Origin: Massilia putida
GTDB taxonomy: Bacteria > Pseudomonadota > Gammaproteobacteria > Burkholderiales > Burkholderiaceae_D
Reading direction: 5' to 3'
DNA length: 64,000 nucleotides
NCBI RefSeq assembly: GCF_001941825.1
Contig: NZ_CP019038.1
Location: forward strand, 434,001 to 498,000
Below are positions 7,803 to 19,391 of this stretch, piece after piece (position 1 is the stretch's first letter; each line of letters starts with the position of its first letter). Position numbers and translations under genes: made by a program. The notes beneath the pieces were generated by a model, which saw nothing but the letters and a program-made list of their open reading frames with translations, did not search any database and was not told the DNA's origin.

Positions 7803-10166
7803 ATGCATTCCGCGGTGACGATGCAGGGACGGGTGCTGTTCCTGTGCGACCGTCCCGTGTCCGATCCCGCCGTCGGCACCGTGGCCGCCGAGATGGGCTA
7901 TGACCTCGTGCGCGCCCGTACGCTCGACGAGGCGCTCGCGCATACCGGACATGGCGACGACGTACCGGGCTTCGCGCTCGTCCTGGCCGGTTATTCCGGC
8001 GATGCCGCGGCGCTGTTCGACAGCGTCCGCCGCCTGCGCGCCGCGCTGCCGCACACGCCCGTGATCGCGCACGGCATCCCCGCGGCGCCCACGTTCACGC
8101 TCGAGTCGCTGTACGATGCCGGCGCGCTCGCCGTGCTGCACGAGCCGGTCTCGATCCCGATCCTGAAGGCCAAGGCGCGCTTCTTCCTGGAAGCGTATGC
8201 GACGGCGGCCGAGCGGCGCCGGGCCGAAGCCGCGCTGCAGGATACCCGTGCGCGCCTCGAAGCCACCATCGCCGCCGCCGAGGTGGCCGTGTGGTCGCTC
8301 GACATCGCCAGCGGCCGGGTCAGCGCGGATGCCCGCATGATCGAGATGTTCGGACTGCGCCCCGAGGACGCGGCCGGCGTGGACCTGGCGGCGTACTTCG
8401 CCGTCATCCATCCGGACGACGTGCCGCCCACGCAGGCGCTGCTCGGCCGCGCGATGGAATCGGGGGCGCGGTACGAGGCCACGTTCCGCGTCCGCACGCC
8501 GGTCGGGGCCTGGCGCTGGGTCCTGGCGCGCGGCCAGCTGGACCGCGCCGCCGGCGCGCGCGGGATGATGCGGGGCGTCGTGATCGATGCCTCGCTGCGC
8601 AAACAAACCGAAGAGCAGCTGCAGGCCAGCGAGGAGCGTTACCGTACGCTGTTCGAGGCCATCGACCAGGGCGTGTGCGTCATCGAAATGCTGTACGACG
8701 CGGTTGGCCGCCCGTGCGACTACCGCTTCCTCGAGGTCAACCCGGCATTCGTCCGGGCCACCGGGCTCGAGGACGCCGTCGGGCGCACCATGCGGTCGAT
8801 GGCGCCGGACCACCAGCCGCGCTGGCTCGAGGTCTACGGCAAGGTCGCGGCCACGGGCGAACCGGTCCATTTCGTCGACGAGGCCGCGCAGCTCGGGCGC
8901 TGGTACGACGTGGTCGCGGCGCGCGTCGGGCCCGTGGGCAGCCGCAAGGTGGTCGTACTGTTCACCGACATCACGCAGCGCCGCCGCACGGAAGTCGAAT
9001 TGCGCCGCCTCGCCGACGACCTGGCCGCGCAGGACCGCCGCAAGACCGAATTCCTCGCCACGCTCGCGCACGAGCTGCGCAACCCGCTGGCGCCGATCCG
9101 CAGCGGCCTGCAGCTGATGCGCAGGGCGCGCTCCGATCCGGCCGCCCTGGCGCGCGTGCAGGACATCATGGACCGCCAGCTGGACCATCTCGTGCACCTC
9201 GTCGACGACCTGCTCGACGTGGCCCGCATCACGCGCGGCCAGGTCGAGCTCAAGCCGGCGCTGGTCGCGCTCGCCGACGTGCTGAACTCGGCGGTGGAGA
9301 CGAGCCTGCCGCTGATCGAGGCCGCGCGCCACCGGCTCGACGTGCGCCTGCCGCACGAGCCCCTGACCTTGTACGCGGACGCCACGCGCATCACGCAGGT
9401 CGTCAGCAACCTGCTGAACAACGCGGCCAAGTACACCCCGCGCGGCGGTCACATCGTGCTGGCCGCGGAACGCGACGGCGACCAGGCGCTGATCGCGGTA
9501 TCGGACAACGGCATCGGCATCCCGTCCGAATCGATTCACGAGGTCTTCCGGATGTTCACCCAGGCGGCCCACGCCGCGCGCCACGTGCCGGGCGGACTGG
9601 GCATCGGGCTGTCGCTCGTGAAGAGCCTCGTCGAACTGCACGGCGGGACGATCCAGGCGGCGAGCGCGGGGTCGGGTACGGGCAGCGTCTTCACAGTGCG
9701 CCTGCCGCTGGCCCGGCGCGGCGCGGACGAGAATGCCGCGCCGCAGGCGCTCGATCCCGACGCGGGCGCCATTGCCGCCCTGCGCCTGCTGGTCGTGGAC
9801 GACAACCGCGACGCGGCCGATACGCTGGCCGCGCTGTTGTCCGTCATGGGCCACGACGTCGTGGTGGCGCACGACGGCCATCAGGCGCTGCGCATGCTGG
9901 ACGGCCTGCATCCGAACGCCGTCTTCCTCGACATCGGCATGCGCGGCCTGTCCGGCTACGAAGTCGCCCGGGCCGTGCGCCAGGAACCGCGCCACGACGG
10001 CATCATGCTCGTCGCGCTCACCGGCTGGGGCGGCGCCGACGACCGGGCGCGCACCGCGCAGGCCGGATTCGATGCCCATCTCACCAAGCCGGCGACGATC
10101 GCGGCGATCGAATCGGTGCTGCGCGCCGTCGCGGTGCGCGGCGGGCGCTCACCAGCCGATCGCTAG
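7803..10166 (+). CDS. Hybrid sensor histidine kinase/response regulator
   Basis: Domain order: a receiver-like domain (about residues 7-130), two PAS domains (about 150-265 and 272-385), HisKA with phospho-acceptor His at 423 (AHELRNP), HATPase (about 510-625) and a C-terminal receiver (about 664-780) with acceptor Asp at 710 (FLDIGM). The first receiver-like domain has LVLAGY where the phosphorylated Asp should be, so it is probably a pseudo-receiver. No membrane segment is seen, so it senses a cytosolic signal, perhaps through PAS cofactors. The start is uncertain: a TTG at 7797 and the ATG at 7803 are both possible. Its 3' end overlaps the NUDIX gene by 18 bases. Confidence 0.9.
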   Translation: MHSAVTMQGRVLFLCDRPVSDPAVGTVAAEMGYDLVRARTLDEALAHTGHGDDVPGFALVLAGYSGDAAALFDSVRRLRAALPHTPVIAHGIPAAPTFTLESLYDAGALAVLHEPVSIPILKAKARFFLEAYATAAERRRAEAALQDTRARLEATIAAAEVAVWSLDIASGRVSADARMIEMFGLRPEDAAGVDLAAYFAVIHPDDVPPTQALLGRAMESGARYEATFRVRTPVGAWRWVLARGQLDRAAGARGMMRGVVIDASLRKQTEEQLQASEERYRTLFEAIDQGVCVIEMLYDAVGRPCDYRFLEVNPAFVRATGLEDAVGRTMRSMAPDHQPRWLEVYGKVAATGEPVHFVDEAAQLGRWYDVVAARVGPVGSRKVVVLFTDITQRRRTEVELRRLADDLAAQDRRKTEFLATLAHELRNPLAPIRSGLQLMRRARSDPAALARVQDIMDRQLDHLVHLVDDLLDVARITRGQVELKPALVALADVLNSAVETSLPLIEAARHRLDVRLPHEPLTLYADATRITQVVSNLLNNAAKYTPRGGHIVLAAERDGDQALIAVSDNGIGIPSESIHEVFRMFTQAAHAARHVPGGLGIGLSLVKSLVELHGGTIQAASAGSGTGSVFTVRLPLARRGADENAAPQALDPDAGAIAALRLLVVDDNRDAADTLAALLSVMGHDVVVAHDGHQALRMLDGLHPNAVFLDIGMRGLSGYEVARAVRQEPRHDGIMLVALTGWGGADDRARTAQAGFDAHLTKPATIAAIESVLRAVAVRGGRSPADR

Positions 10167-10574
10167 CAGGCGCGCCGCCATGCGCGGCCAGCATAGCGTT
10201 GCGACCTCGTCGCGCGTGGCCCAGCGCCAGGCATCCATCTCGGGCGTCGGCGCGCCCGTGACGTGGTGGGCATACATGCTCGTGCAGTTCAGGTGGGTCA
10301 GGTCCGGCATGGACGCGCCCACGTCCACCCGGAACAGGTGCAGCGCCTTGTCGCGGCGGTAGTCGAAGCGGCCCAGGTCGCGGAACGCCTCCGGCGCGAA
10401 CGCCAGCCCCGTCTCTTCCCGCAGCTCGCGCATGGCCGCTTCCAGCAGCAATTCCCCCGGGTCCTGCAAGCCTTTCGGGATGTCCCAGCGCGGCGTATGC
10501 GTCACGTGGCCCAGCAACAGGCGGCCCCCGGCGTCGACGACGAGGGTGCCGCAGGAGACGGCGACGGTCTTCAT
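10149..10574 (-). CDS. NUDIX hydrolase
   Basis: Hydrolyses nucleoside diphosphates linked to another group. The full NUDIX box is present at about residues 39-61: G, five residues, E, seven residues, REL, REETGL. At 141 residues it is a single-domain enzyme. The THTPRWDIPKG segment before the box is typical of the MutT/ADP-sugar or dinucleotide pyrophosphatase groups; the substrate is not certain. Its ATG overlaps the stop of the upstream hybrid kinase gene (ATGA), so the two are translationally coupled. Confidence 0.9.
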   Translation of the reverse strand: MKTVAVSCGTLVVDAGGRLLLGHVTHTPRWDIPKGLQDPGELLLEAAMRELREETGLAFAPEAFRDLGRFDYRRDKALHLFRVDVGASMPDLTHLNCTSMYAHHVTGAPTPEMDAWRWATRDEVATLCWPRMAARLLAIGW

Positions 10575-13500
10575 CGCAGCGTGCGCGCGGCCGCGGCCAG
10601 CGCCTGTTCCAGCGCCTCCAGGCTGACCGGCTTGGTCAAATGCTGGTCGAAGCCCGCCTCGTGCGACTGCGCCTGGTCGCTCTGGGCGCCCCACCCCGTC
10701 AGCGCGATGAGCACGATCTGGCGCACGCCCTGGCTCTTGCGGATCGCGCGCGCCACTTCATAACCGCTCATGCCGGGCAGGCCGATGTCGAGCAGCACGA
10801 GGTCCGGGTGCACGTCGAGCGCCGTCTGCAGGCCGCGCGGTCCGTCGCGCGCGACCCACGTCGTGTGGCCGAGCGCTTCCAGCAGCGCGACGAGGCTGTC
10901 GGCCGCATCGGCATTGTCGTCGACCACGAGCACGCGCAACGCCGTCGGCGCTTGCGGGGCGGCGGCGGCCGTGCCGGCCGGACGGGCGTGCGGCGAACCC
11001 GGATGCAGCGGCAGGCGTACGGTGAAAGTGCTGCCGTGGCCGCGTCCGGCGGAAAACGCGCTGACGCGGCCGCCGTGCAGTTCGACGAGGCGGCGCACGA
11101 GCGACAGCCCGATGCCCAGCCCACCCTGGGCCCGATCGAGGCTGCCGCGCACCTGCGTGAACATTTCGAAGACGGAACCGATCGCGTCAGGCGGGATGCC
11201 GATGCCCGTGTCGGACACGGCGACGGCGGCGTGCCCGTCCTCGCGCCACGCCGTCAGCAGGACGCGGCCGCCGGCCGGTGTGTACTTGGCGGCGTTGTTG
11301 AGGAGATTCGACAGCACCTGCACCATGCGCGTGACGTCCGCCTCCAGCGGCAGCGGCTCGGCCGGCAGGTCGACGTCGAGCCGGTGGCCGTGGCTCTCGA
11401 TCAGCGCGGCGCTCGTCTCCAGCGCCATCTGCACGATCACCTTGAGGTCGACGGCTTCCCGTTTGAGTTCGATCTTGCCGCGCGTGATGCGGGCGATGTC
11501 CAGCAGGTCGTCGACGAGGTGGATCAGGTGCCCCAGCTGGCGGTCCATCATCGCGTGCACGCGCGCCGTGGCCTCCGCGTCGCGCGGCGCCATGCGCAGC
11601 AGGTCCAGGCCCGTCCGGATCGGCGCCAGCGGGTTGCGCAGCTCGTGCGCCAGCGTCGCGAGGAATTCGCTCTTGCGGTGGTCCGCTTCCGACAGGTCGG
11701 CCGCGACGCGGCGCAGCTCGTCCTCGGACCGCTTTTGCGCCGTGATGTCGCGCGTGATCGTCGCGAGGCCGATGTTGTGGCCGTCCGCGTCGCGCACCGC
11801 GAAGCCCTTGAAATAGACGGGGATCGGTTCGCGCCCGTCGGGCTGGTCGAGCCGCAGTTCGCCTTCCCACTGGGCCGCGCTCCCCGTGAGCGCCGCCATC
11901 ACGTGGTCGCGCACGAACGGCCGGTCTTCGCGCGGAAAGAAGTCGATCATGCGCCAGGCCGCGATATTGGTGCGGGCGTCGAGGCCGGCCATGCGGCACC
12001 CTGCCGGGTTCAGATAGATGCCGCCGTCATCGGGCGTGAAGATGCCGATGAAGTCGGACGACTGCTCCGCCACCGCGGCCAGGCGGTGGATACCCTCCTC
12101 GGCCCGGCGGCGGTCGGTCTCGTCGCGGAAGTACAGCGCGAGCCCGCCGGCGTCGGCGCCCGACGCCTCCATCGGAAACGAGTTGATCTCGAACCAGCGG
12201 TTCTGGGCGTCGTCGTAGGCTTCGATGCGGCTGCGCGTGCGTTCTTGAGCCGTGCGCCGCAGCGCTTGCTCCTGCGGGGTGCCGCGCATGCGCGCGAACA
12301 GGTCCCAGAACTGCGCCCCGACCAGTTCCGCGCGCTGCCTTCCCGTGACGGCTTCCGCGGCGCCGTTCGCGTACGTGATGCGCCACGCCGGATCGAGGGC
12401 GATGAAGCCGTCGCTCATGCTCTCCAGGATCGCGCGCGAGCGGTGTTCGGCCGCCTGGCGTTCGGCGGCCTCGTGGCGCTGGCCGATCACGAGCGAGGCC
12501 GTGTTGGCGAGCAGCGCCAGCGCCGCTTCTTCCTGCGGGCCGGGCAGGCGCCGTTCGCGGTAGTACAGGGTGAACGTGCCGAGGACGGCCCCGGACGGGG
12601 CCAGTATCGGCAGCGCACGCGCCGCGCGCAGCCCGTGCGCCTGCGCGGGCGCCAGGTGCTGCCGCCACAGCGGGTCGGCGTCGATGTCGGCGCTGACGAT
12701 CGGCTCGCCGCGCCACGCGGCACTGCCCGCCGCGCCGGCCACCGGGCCGATGGGCACCGCGTCGATCGCATGCTGGAAGTCGGCGGGCAGCGACGGCGCC
12801 GCCGCGTGGTGCAGGCGGCCGTCGGGCGCGGCCAGCTGCACGGACGCGAGGGCCGCACCGCCGCTGTAGTCTTCCGCCGTGCGCGCCAGCACGTCGAGCA
12901 CGTCGCCCAGCGGCGCGTCGGTGACGGCCAGCTCCAGCGCGCCGCGCTGGCCGATGGCGAGCAGGTTGGCGCGCGTCCGCTCCGTCACGTCGACGCCGTG
13001 CAGCAGCACGCCCGAGATGCTGCCGTCCGGGTCGCGCAACGCCATGCAGACGAAGTCGAGGAAGTGCTCTTCCAGTCCGGGGTGCGCATCGTCGTCCCGG
13101 CCTTGCAGAAGCAGGCGGACATTATGGCCTTCGATAGCCTCGCCGCTGCCGTAGACGCGGTCGAGCACGTCGATGAAGCCCTGCCCCGCCAGTTCCGGCA
13201 GCGCGGCACGCACGGGCCGCTGCGCGAGCGGCCGGTTGGCGGCCAGTTCCAGGTAGCGCTGGTTGGCCATCTCGATCACGTGCTCCGGGCCGCTCATCAC
13301 GCACATGATGGCGGGCGCGCGGTGGAAGATGTCGCGCATGCGGTCGCTGGCCGCCTGCAGCTCGCGCAGCAGGCGTTCGCGCTCGGCCTCGGCCTGGCGC
13401 CGGCTCTCTTCCAGCCGCTGCTCGCTCTCGGCCAGGCGCTCGGCAGCCAGCTTTTCCGTCGTGGCGTCGCGGATGATCTTGGCGAAGCCGACGTGGACGC

Positions 13501-14254
13501 CCGCCTCGTCGCGCAGCGGCACCATCACCCCGTCGGCGAAGAAGCGCGTGCCGTCGCGCCGCACGTGCCAGCGGCGGTCCTCGGCGCGGCCGTGGTCGAG
13601 GGCGCGCCGGGCCTCCTGCTCGGGCTGGCCGTGCGCCATGTCGTCCGGCGTGAACAGCAGGTCGGCGCTGCGGCCGATCACGCTGCCGGGGTCCCACCCC
13701 GTGATCGCGGCGGCGCCGCCTTCCCATTCGGTCACGACGCGGTCGACGTCGGTGCCGATGAAGGCATAGTCGCGGATGTTGTCGAGAATGAGGCGCAGCC
13801 TTGTGTCGCGCGAGCGCAGCTGGGCGCGGTGGCGTTCTTCCTCGATGCGCGCCAGTTCCGCGTTCTTGCGGTACAGGTCGATGAAGACGGCGACCTTGGC
13901 GCGCAGGACCACGGGATTGAAGGGTTTGGTGAGGTAGTCGACCGCGCCCAGCGCGTACGCGCGCTCGAGCGGGAATTCGTCGGCGTCGCCGGCGGTGAGA
14001 AAGATGATGGGCAGGCTGTGCGTTCGCGGATGCTCGCGGATCAGCTCGGCCAGCTCGAAACCGTTCATCGTCGGCATCCGCACGTCCAGCAGCACGACGG
14101 CGAAATCGCGGGCGAGCACTTCGCGCAAGGCGGCTTCGCCCGACGTCACCGACACGAGCGCCTGGCCCAGGTCCGCCAGGATGGCTTCCAGCACCGCCAG
14201 GTTGGCCGGCTGGTCATCGACGAGCAGGATCTTGGTGGTCTGGTCGGAGGCCAT
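10571..14254 (-). CDS. Large multi-PAS hybrid histidine kinase
   Basis: A 1227-residue cytosolic sensor kinase. Order: N-terminal receiver with acceptor Asp57 (VVLLDVRMP), PAS (about 150-270), a coiled coil (about 275-305), PAS (about 310-430), a GAF-like domain (about 440-600), two more PAS domains (about 610-730 and 735-850), HisKA with His870 (AHELRNP), HATPase (about 965-1085) and a C-terminal receiver (about 1110-1220, VLLDIGLPG). The kinase core closely resembles that of the hybrid kinase at 7803-10166, so the two are paralogues that converge on the NUDIX gene. It is transcribed divergently from the MscS gene at 14389. With two receivers it probably feeds a phosphorelay; no partner is adjacent. 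Confidence 0.9.
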   Translation of the reverse strand: MASDQTTKILLVDDQPANLAVLEAILADLGQALVSVTSGEAALREVLARDFAVVLLDVRMPTMNGFELAELIREHPRTHSLPIIFLTAGDADEFPLERAYALGAVDYLTKPFNPVVLRAKVAVFIDLYRKNAELARIEEERHRAQLRSRDTRLRLILDNIRDYAFIGTDVDRVVTEWEGGAAAITGWDPGSVIGRSADLLFTPDDMAHGQPEQEARRALDHGRAEDRRWHVRRDGTRFFADGVMVPLRDEAGVHVGFAKIIRDATTEKLAAERLAESEQRLEESRRQAEAERERLLRELQAASDRMRDIFHRAPAIMCVMSGPEHVIEMANQRYLELAANRPLAQRPVRAALPELAGQGFIDVLDRVYGSGEAIEGHNVRLLLQGRDDDAHPGLEEHFLDFVCMALRDPDGSISGVLLHGVDVTERTRANLLAIGQRGALELAVTDAPLGDVLDVLARTAEDYSGGAALASVQLAAPDGRLHHAAAPSLPADFQHAIDAVPIGPVAGAAGSAAWRGEPIVSADIDADPLWRQHLAPAQAHGLRAARALPILAPSGAVLGTFTLYYRERRLPGPQEEAALALLANTASLVIGQRHEAAERQAAEHRSRAILESMSDGFIALDPAWRITYANGAAEAVTGRQRAELVGAQFWDLFARMRGTPQEQALRRTAQERTRSRIEAYDDAQNRWFEINSFPMEASGADAGGLALYFRDETDRRRAEEGIHRLAAVAEQSSDFIGIFTPDDGGIYLNPAGCRMAGLDARTNIAAWRMIDFFPREDRPFVRDHVMAALTGSAAQWEGELRLDQPDGREPIPVYFKGFAVRDADGHNIGLATITRDITAQKRSEDELRRVAADLSEADHRKSEFLATLAHELRNPLAPIRTGLDLLRMAPRDAEATARVHAMMDRQLGHLIHLVDDLLDIARITRGKIELKREAVDLKVIVQMALETSAALIESHGHRLDVDLPAEPLPLEADVTRMVQVLSNLLNNAAKYTPAGGRVLLTAWREDGHAAVAVSDTGIGIPPDAIGSVFEMFTQVRGSLDRAQGGLGIGLSLVRRLVELHGGRVSAFSAGRGHGSTFTVRLPLHPGSPHARPAGTAAAAPQAPTALRVLVVDDNADAADSLVALLEALGHTTWVARDGPRGLQTALDVHPDLVLLDIGLPGMSGYEVARAIRKSQGVRQIVLIALTGWGAQSDQAQSHEAGFDQHLTKPVSLEALEQALAAAARTLR

Positions 14255-14388
14255 CAGTTGTCTGGCGAAAGAATTGATGCAAATAATGCAATGTATTCCG
14301 GCCCCTGCTGAAAGTCAATTGTGCGCGGCCTGACGCCGCCCGCCTCCAAACTAGCGGCTGGCTTTCGGCGGAACTGGAGTTTGTTTTG

Positions 14389-15513
14389 ATGACGTTTCCC
14401 TTCCTGTCCCGGACAGGGCAGTTTTCCTTCCTTAACAATCCTTTCGAAGCATGGGCGGCGGCATTGGCGGTGACGGCCGGCACCGCCATCGGCATGGTGT
14501 TCGTGCGCGCCTTCGTGCTGCGCCGCATGGAGACACTGTCGCGCCGCACGGGCACCCGGCTGGACGACTTCGTCACGCGGATGTTGTCGCAAACCTATCT
14601 GTTGTTCATCGTCGTGTTCGCGATGTACTTCGGCAGCACCTTCCTCGACCTCACGGACAAGCAGGACAAGTTCGTCACGCGCATCGCGATCGCGTCGCTG
14701 CTGCTGCAGGCGGCCATCTGGGGCGACACGGGGCTGCGCGCCTGGCGCGACCAGTTCAGCATCGGTCCCGTCGACGGCGAACGGCGCGCGTCCAGCAGCG
14801 TGCTGTGCTTCATCTCGCGGCTGCTGCTGTGGGTGGTCGTCACCTTGATGATCCTCGACAATTTCGGGATCAATATCACGACGCTGGTCGCCAGCCTGGG
14901 CATCGGCGGCGTGGCCGTCGCGCTCGCGACGCAGAACATCCTGGGCGACCTGTTCGCGTCGCTCTCGATCATGCTGGACAAGCCGTTCGAGGTCGGCGAT
15001 TTCATCATCGTCGGCGACGTGCTCGGCTCCGTCGAGCACATCGGCCTCAAGACGACGCGCGTGCGCGGGCTCGGCGGCGAACAGGTCGTGTTCTCGAACG
15101 GCGAACTGCTGAAAAGCCGCATCCACAACCACAAGCGCATGCAGACGCGGCGGGTGGCGTTCGTGCTGCGCGTGGCGTACGGCATGCCCGAGGAACTGCT
15201 GTGCCGCATCCCGCACATCATCCGCGACATCGTCGCGAGCAAACCGAATATCGATTTCGAACGGGCCCACTTCTTCAGCTGGGGGCAATGGTCGCTCGAC
15301 TTCGAGGTCGTGTACCACTACCGGAGCCCCGACTACATCCTGCACATGGATGCGCAGCAGGACATCTTCTTGGAGATCTACCGGCGCTTCCAGCAGGAGG
15401 GCATCGAGTTCGCGCATCCGCTGTCGATCGTGCGCCTCGCCGATCCCAAGCTGGCCGACAGCTTCCGCCGTGGCGGCGACGCGGCTCCGCCGCCGGGGCC
15501 GTCCTTTCACTAG
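14389..15513 (+). CDS. MscS-family mechanosensitive channel
   Basis: Predicted small-conductance mechanosensitive channel or related membrane protein that releases solutes under hypo-osmotic stress. Four hydrophobic segments precede the pore-lining helix, which carries the classic GIGGVAVALATQNILGDLFASL-type pattern (about residues 178-200). The beta domain (PFEVGDFIIV, GLKTTRVR) and the alpha/beta tail follow. The length of 374 is usual. I chose the ATG at 14389, preceded by a GGAG site, over the overlapping TTG at 14386. A paralogue lies at 43074-44204. Confidence 0.9.
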   Translation: MTFPFLSRTGQFSFLNNPFEAWAAALAVTAGTAIGMVFVRAFVLRRMETLSRRTGTRLDDFVTRMLSQTYLLFIVVFAMYFGSTFLDLTDKQDKFVTRIAIASLLLQAAIWGDTGLRAWRDQFSIGPVDGERRASSSVLCFISRLLLWVVVTLMILDNFGINITTLVASLGIGGVAVALATQNILGDLFASLSIMLDKPFEVGDFIIVGDVLGSVEHIGLKTTRVRGLGGEQVVFSNGELLKSRIHNHKRMQTRRVAFVLRVAYGMPEELLCRIPHIIRDIVASKPNIDFERAHFFSWGQWSLDFEVVYHYRSPDYILHMDAQQDIFLEIYRRFQQEGIEFAHPLSIVRLADPKLADSFRRGGDAAPPPGPSFH

Positions 15514-15685
15514 ATTTGTTGCAATGCATTAGCCAGACTCATCCTACAAGCCAGCTATAACCAGTCCTATTCCTCATGCATAACGTGCGCCTTACCATGG
15601 TTTCACCTCTTCCCGATCGGACGTCGTGAGACGCTGATCCGGCAGGGGGATTACATTGCACGTAACCAACTCAAGGAGAACGATC

Positions 15686-16012
15686 ATGGCATCGAACAAC
15701 CAACAAGGCGGTAACAAGGGCAACAACCAGAGCGGCGACACCAGCAACCGCGGTTTCGCATCGATGGACCCGCAGAAGCAGCGCGAAATCGCCTCGGAAG
15801 GCGGCAAGGCTGCCCACGCTTCGGGCAACGCCCACGAGTTCACGTCGGAAGAGGCACGCCGTGCCGGCTCGATGAGCCACAAGAACGACGGCGGCAGCCA
15901 GCAGAGCCAGGGCGGCGGCAGCCAGCAGAGCGGCAACAGCACCCGCGGCGGCACGCCGGAGCAGCATGCCAAGGCCGGCTCGCAGAGTCACAAGAACGAC
16001 AACAAACGCTGA
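15686..16012 (+). CDS. KGG-repeat stress-induced protein
   Basis: A 108-residue hydrophilic protein with the KGG motif: GFASMDPQKQREIASEGGKA (about residues 19-38), then SEEARRAGSMSHKND and a final TPEQHAKAGSQSHKND repeat. The rest is Gly, Gln, Ser and Asn rich. Family members (E. coli YciG type) are stress or stationary-phase proteins, probably disordered. The ATG at 15686 is chosen because AAGGAGAA precedes it. A strong terminator follows the stop. Confidence 0.9.
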   Translation: MASNNQQGGNKGNNQSGDTSNRGFASMDPQKQREIASEGGKAAHASGNAHEFTSEEARRAGSMSHKNDGGSQQSQGGGSQQSGNSTRGGTPEQHAKAGSQSHKNDNKR

Positions 16013-16035
16013 TCCAGGCGTCTTGTCGACCGCAA

Positions 16036-16067
16036 ACCGCTGGCTACGGCCGGCGGTTTTTTTATTT
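16036..16067 (+). terminator. Rho-independent terminator
   Basis: A 9-bp stem (ACCGCTGGC pairing with the GGCGGT-containing arm, one G-T pair) around a short TACG loop is followed by a run of seven T and then ATTTT. It lies about 25 bases after the KGG-protein stop. Confidence 0.85.
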
Positions 16068-17451
<1,384 letters not shown>

Positions 17452-17452
17452 A

Positions 17453-19390
17453 TCAGCGTGGCTCGATGATCACCGCCGCGCCGCCCGCCGCCGCCAGTTG
17501 CAGCGTCAGGGCGTCGCGCGCCGTGACCTCTATGTCGCGCACCTTGACGTTGTTCGGCGTGGCGCCGTCTTCCCAGATCGTGGCCTTGTAACGGCCGGCC
17601 GGCAGGAAGCCCAGCCTGACCTGCTTCGTGGTCGCGGCGTCATCCGCCGACATCGCGCCGACATACCAGTCGTTGCCGAGGCGGCGTGCGAGCACGATGT
17701 CCCGGCCCGGTTCGCCGGACAGAAAACGCGTCTCGTCCCAGGCGGTCGGCACGCGGCGGATGAAATCGAAGCCTTCGGCATCGCGATACGCGTCCGGGTC
17801 GTCCGACACCATTTGCAGCGGACTGTCGTACACCACGTACTTCGCCAGCTCCTGGCTGCGGCTGTTCTGGGTGAACGGCAGCACGTCGCGCACCTGAAAG
17901 GTCGCGGGTGTGCCGTTGCGGAAACCGCCCGGCGTGTAATCGATCGGACCGGCCAGCATGCGCGTGTAGGGCAGCATCAGGTTGTGCTCGGGCGTGACCT
18001 TCTTCTGCATCTTGTTCCACTCGGCGCCCATCACACCTTCCTGCGTGATGAAGTTCGGATACGTGCGCTGCAGGCCGGCCGGGACGTAGGCGCCGTGCAG
18101 GTCCAGCAGCAGATGGCGCCGGGCCGTGGCGGCCGCGACACGGTGGTAGAAGTCGACGACCTCCTGGTCGTCGCGGTTCATGAAGTCGATCTTGACGCCC
18201 TTGATGCCCCAGCGCGCGTACGTGTCGAGCACCTCGTCCATGCGGTTCCGCACATGTTCCCAGTGGGCCCACAGGATCAGCCCGACGCCCTTCTCCGCCG
18301 CGTACTGCACCAGGGCGGGCATGTCGATGCCCTCGGCGGCGCGGGTGATGTCCGTCGTCGGCAGCGCCTCGCAGCACCCGCTGCTGCCCAGCGCCCAGCC
18401 GGCGTCGATCAGGTAATACGGGAACCCGGATGCGGCGGCGAAGTCGATGAAGCGGCGGTAGGCGGCCATGTCCGGCTTCATGCCGGCCAACGGGCCCGAC
18501 CACCAGTCCCAGGCGGCCTTGCCGGGCTTGACCCAGCTGAAATCGCCCTGCGGCGGCGGGTTCAGGTTCCCGACCAGGTTCGATGCGATCAGGTCGCCGG
18601 CCCGGTTGCCCAGCATCACGACGCGCCAGGCCGTCCGCAGCCCGGCGCGCGACTCGTACACGGGCGCGGCGCGGCCCGCCGCGGCCTGCCCCGGCGCCCC
18701 GGACAGATGCACGCGCAGGCCAGTGCCTTCGCGCCACAGCGACGCGCCCGTGTACCCTTCGAGCTGCGACTGGGTGATCGCATAGGCGGTCCGGCCCGAC
18801 GGCGTGGTGCATACGACCGGAACGTCGTAGCCCTGGTTATCGCGCAGCTGGGACACTTTCTGGCGCGTGAACGGCACTTCGTGCGCGCCATCCACGACCG
18901 AGATCAGGCAAACCGGATCGCCGGCCGGCACGAAGGCCGTCTTTTCGCCGCGCAGGCGGACCGGCGCGTCGCCATCGATGCGGTAGCGGAATGCGACGCC
19001 GTCGTCGTAGGCGCGCACGTCGACGAGCAGGCGGCGCGTGCGGTCGGCGCGGTCGCGGAACACCAGCGTCGCGGCGCGGTAATGGTCGCGCGCGGCGGAC
19101 GTTTTCGTGGCAACCAGGGGAATCTCGCGGTCCGTGGCCGTCCGGGTGACTTTTTCCAATGCGAGGGCGCCGAACTCGGGCGCGCCGTCGAATTCGAGGC
19201 CCAGGGGCGAGGTTGCGATCACCGTTTCGGAGCCACGCGTCACGGCGTAGCTGCCGCCATCCCGTGCGATCCTGATCGCGGCCCGGCCGTCCGGCGACGT
19301 CACCGTGACTTGTCCCGCGGGCGCCGCGCACGCGGCCCCGCTCGAGGCGGCCAGCACCGCTGCCGCCAGCGTATGCAATCGTATGTTCAT
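17453..19390 (-). CDS. Secreted glycoside hydrolase family 97
   Basis: Exo-acting alpha-glycosidase of family GH97. A cleavable signal peptide (about residues 1-22, ending ACA-AP) sends it to the periplasm. An N-terminal beta-sandwich (about 25-270) and a catalytic barrel with a C-terminal sandwich follow. An Asp at 402 in GVKIDFMNRDD is at the position used as nucleophile by the retaining members (alpha-galactosidase type). A Glu near 451 in ITQEGVMG is a candidate acid/base. This suggests the retaining branch rather than the inverting SusB-like alpha-glucosidases, but it needs an alignment. It is one base downstream of the fucosidase gene and co-transcribed with it. Confidence 0.88.
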   Translation of the reverse strand: MNIRLHTLAAAVLAASSGAACAAPAGQVTVTSPDGRAAIRIARDGGSYAVTRGSETVIATSPLGLEFDGAPEFGALALEKVTRTATDREIPLVATKTSAARDHYRAATLVFRDRADRTRRLLVDVRAYDDGVAFRYRIDGDAPVRLRGEKTAFVPAGDPVCLISVVDGAHEVPFTRQKVSQLRDNQGYDVPVVCTTPSGRTAYAITQSQLEGYTGASLWREGTGLRVHLSGAPGQAAAGRAAPVYESRAGLRTAWRVVMLGNRAGDLIASNLVGNLNPPPQGDFSWVKPGKAAWDWWSGPLAGMKPDMAAYRRFIDFAAASGFPYYLIDAGWALGSSGCCEALPTTDITRAAEGIDMPALVQYAAEKGVGLILWAHWEHVRNRMDEVLDTYARWGIKGVKIDFMNRDDQEVVDFYHRVAAATARRHLLLDLHGAYVPAGLQRTYPNFITQEGVMGAEWNKMQKKVTPEHNLMLPYTRMLAGPIDYTPGGFRNGTPATFQVRDVLPFTQNSRSQELAKYVVYDSPLQMVSDDPDAYRDAEGFDFIRRVPTAWDETRFLSGEPGRDIVLARRLGNDWYVGAMSADDAATTKQVRLGFLPAGRYKATIWEDGATPNNVKVRDIEVTARDALTLQLAAAGGAAVIIEPR

Positions 19391-19391
19391 G

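Noticed and set aside
10640..14311. A 1223-codon plus-strand frame opposite the large hybrid kinase
   Set aside because: No recognisable domain, very rich in Arg, Gln and His, while the other strand encodes clear receiver, PAS and kinase domains.
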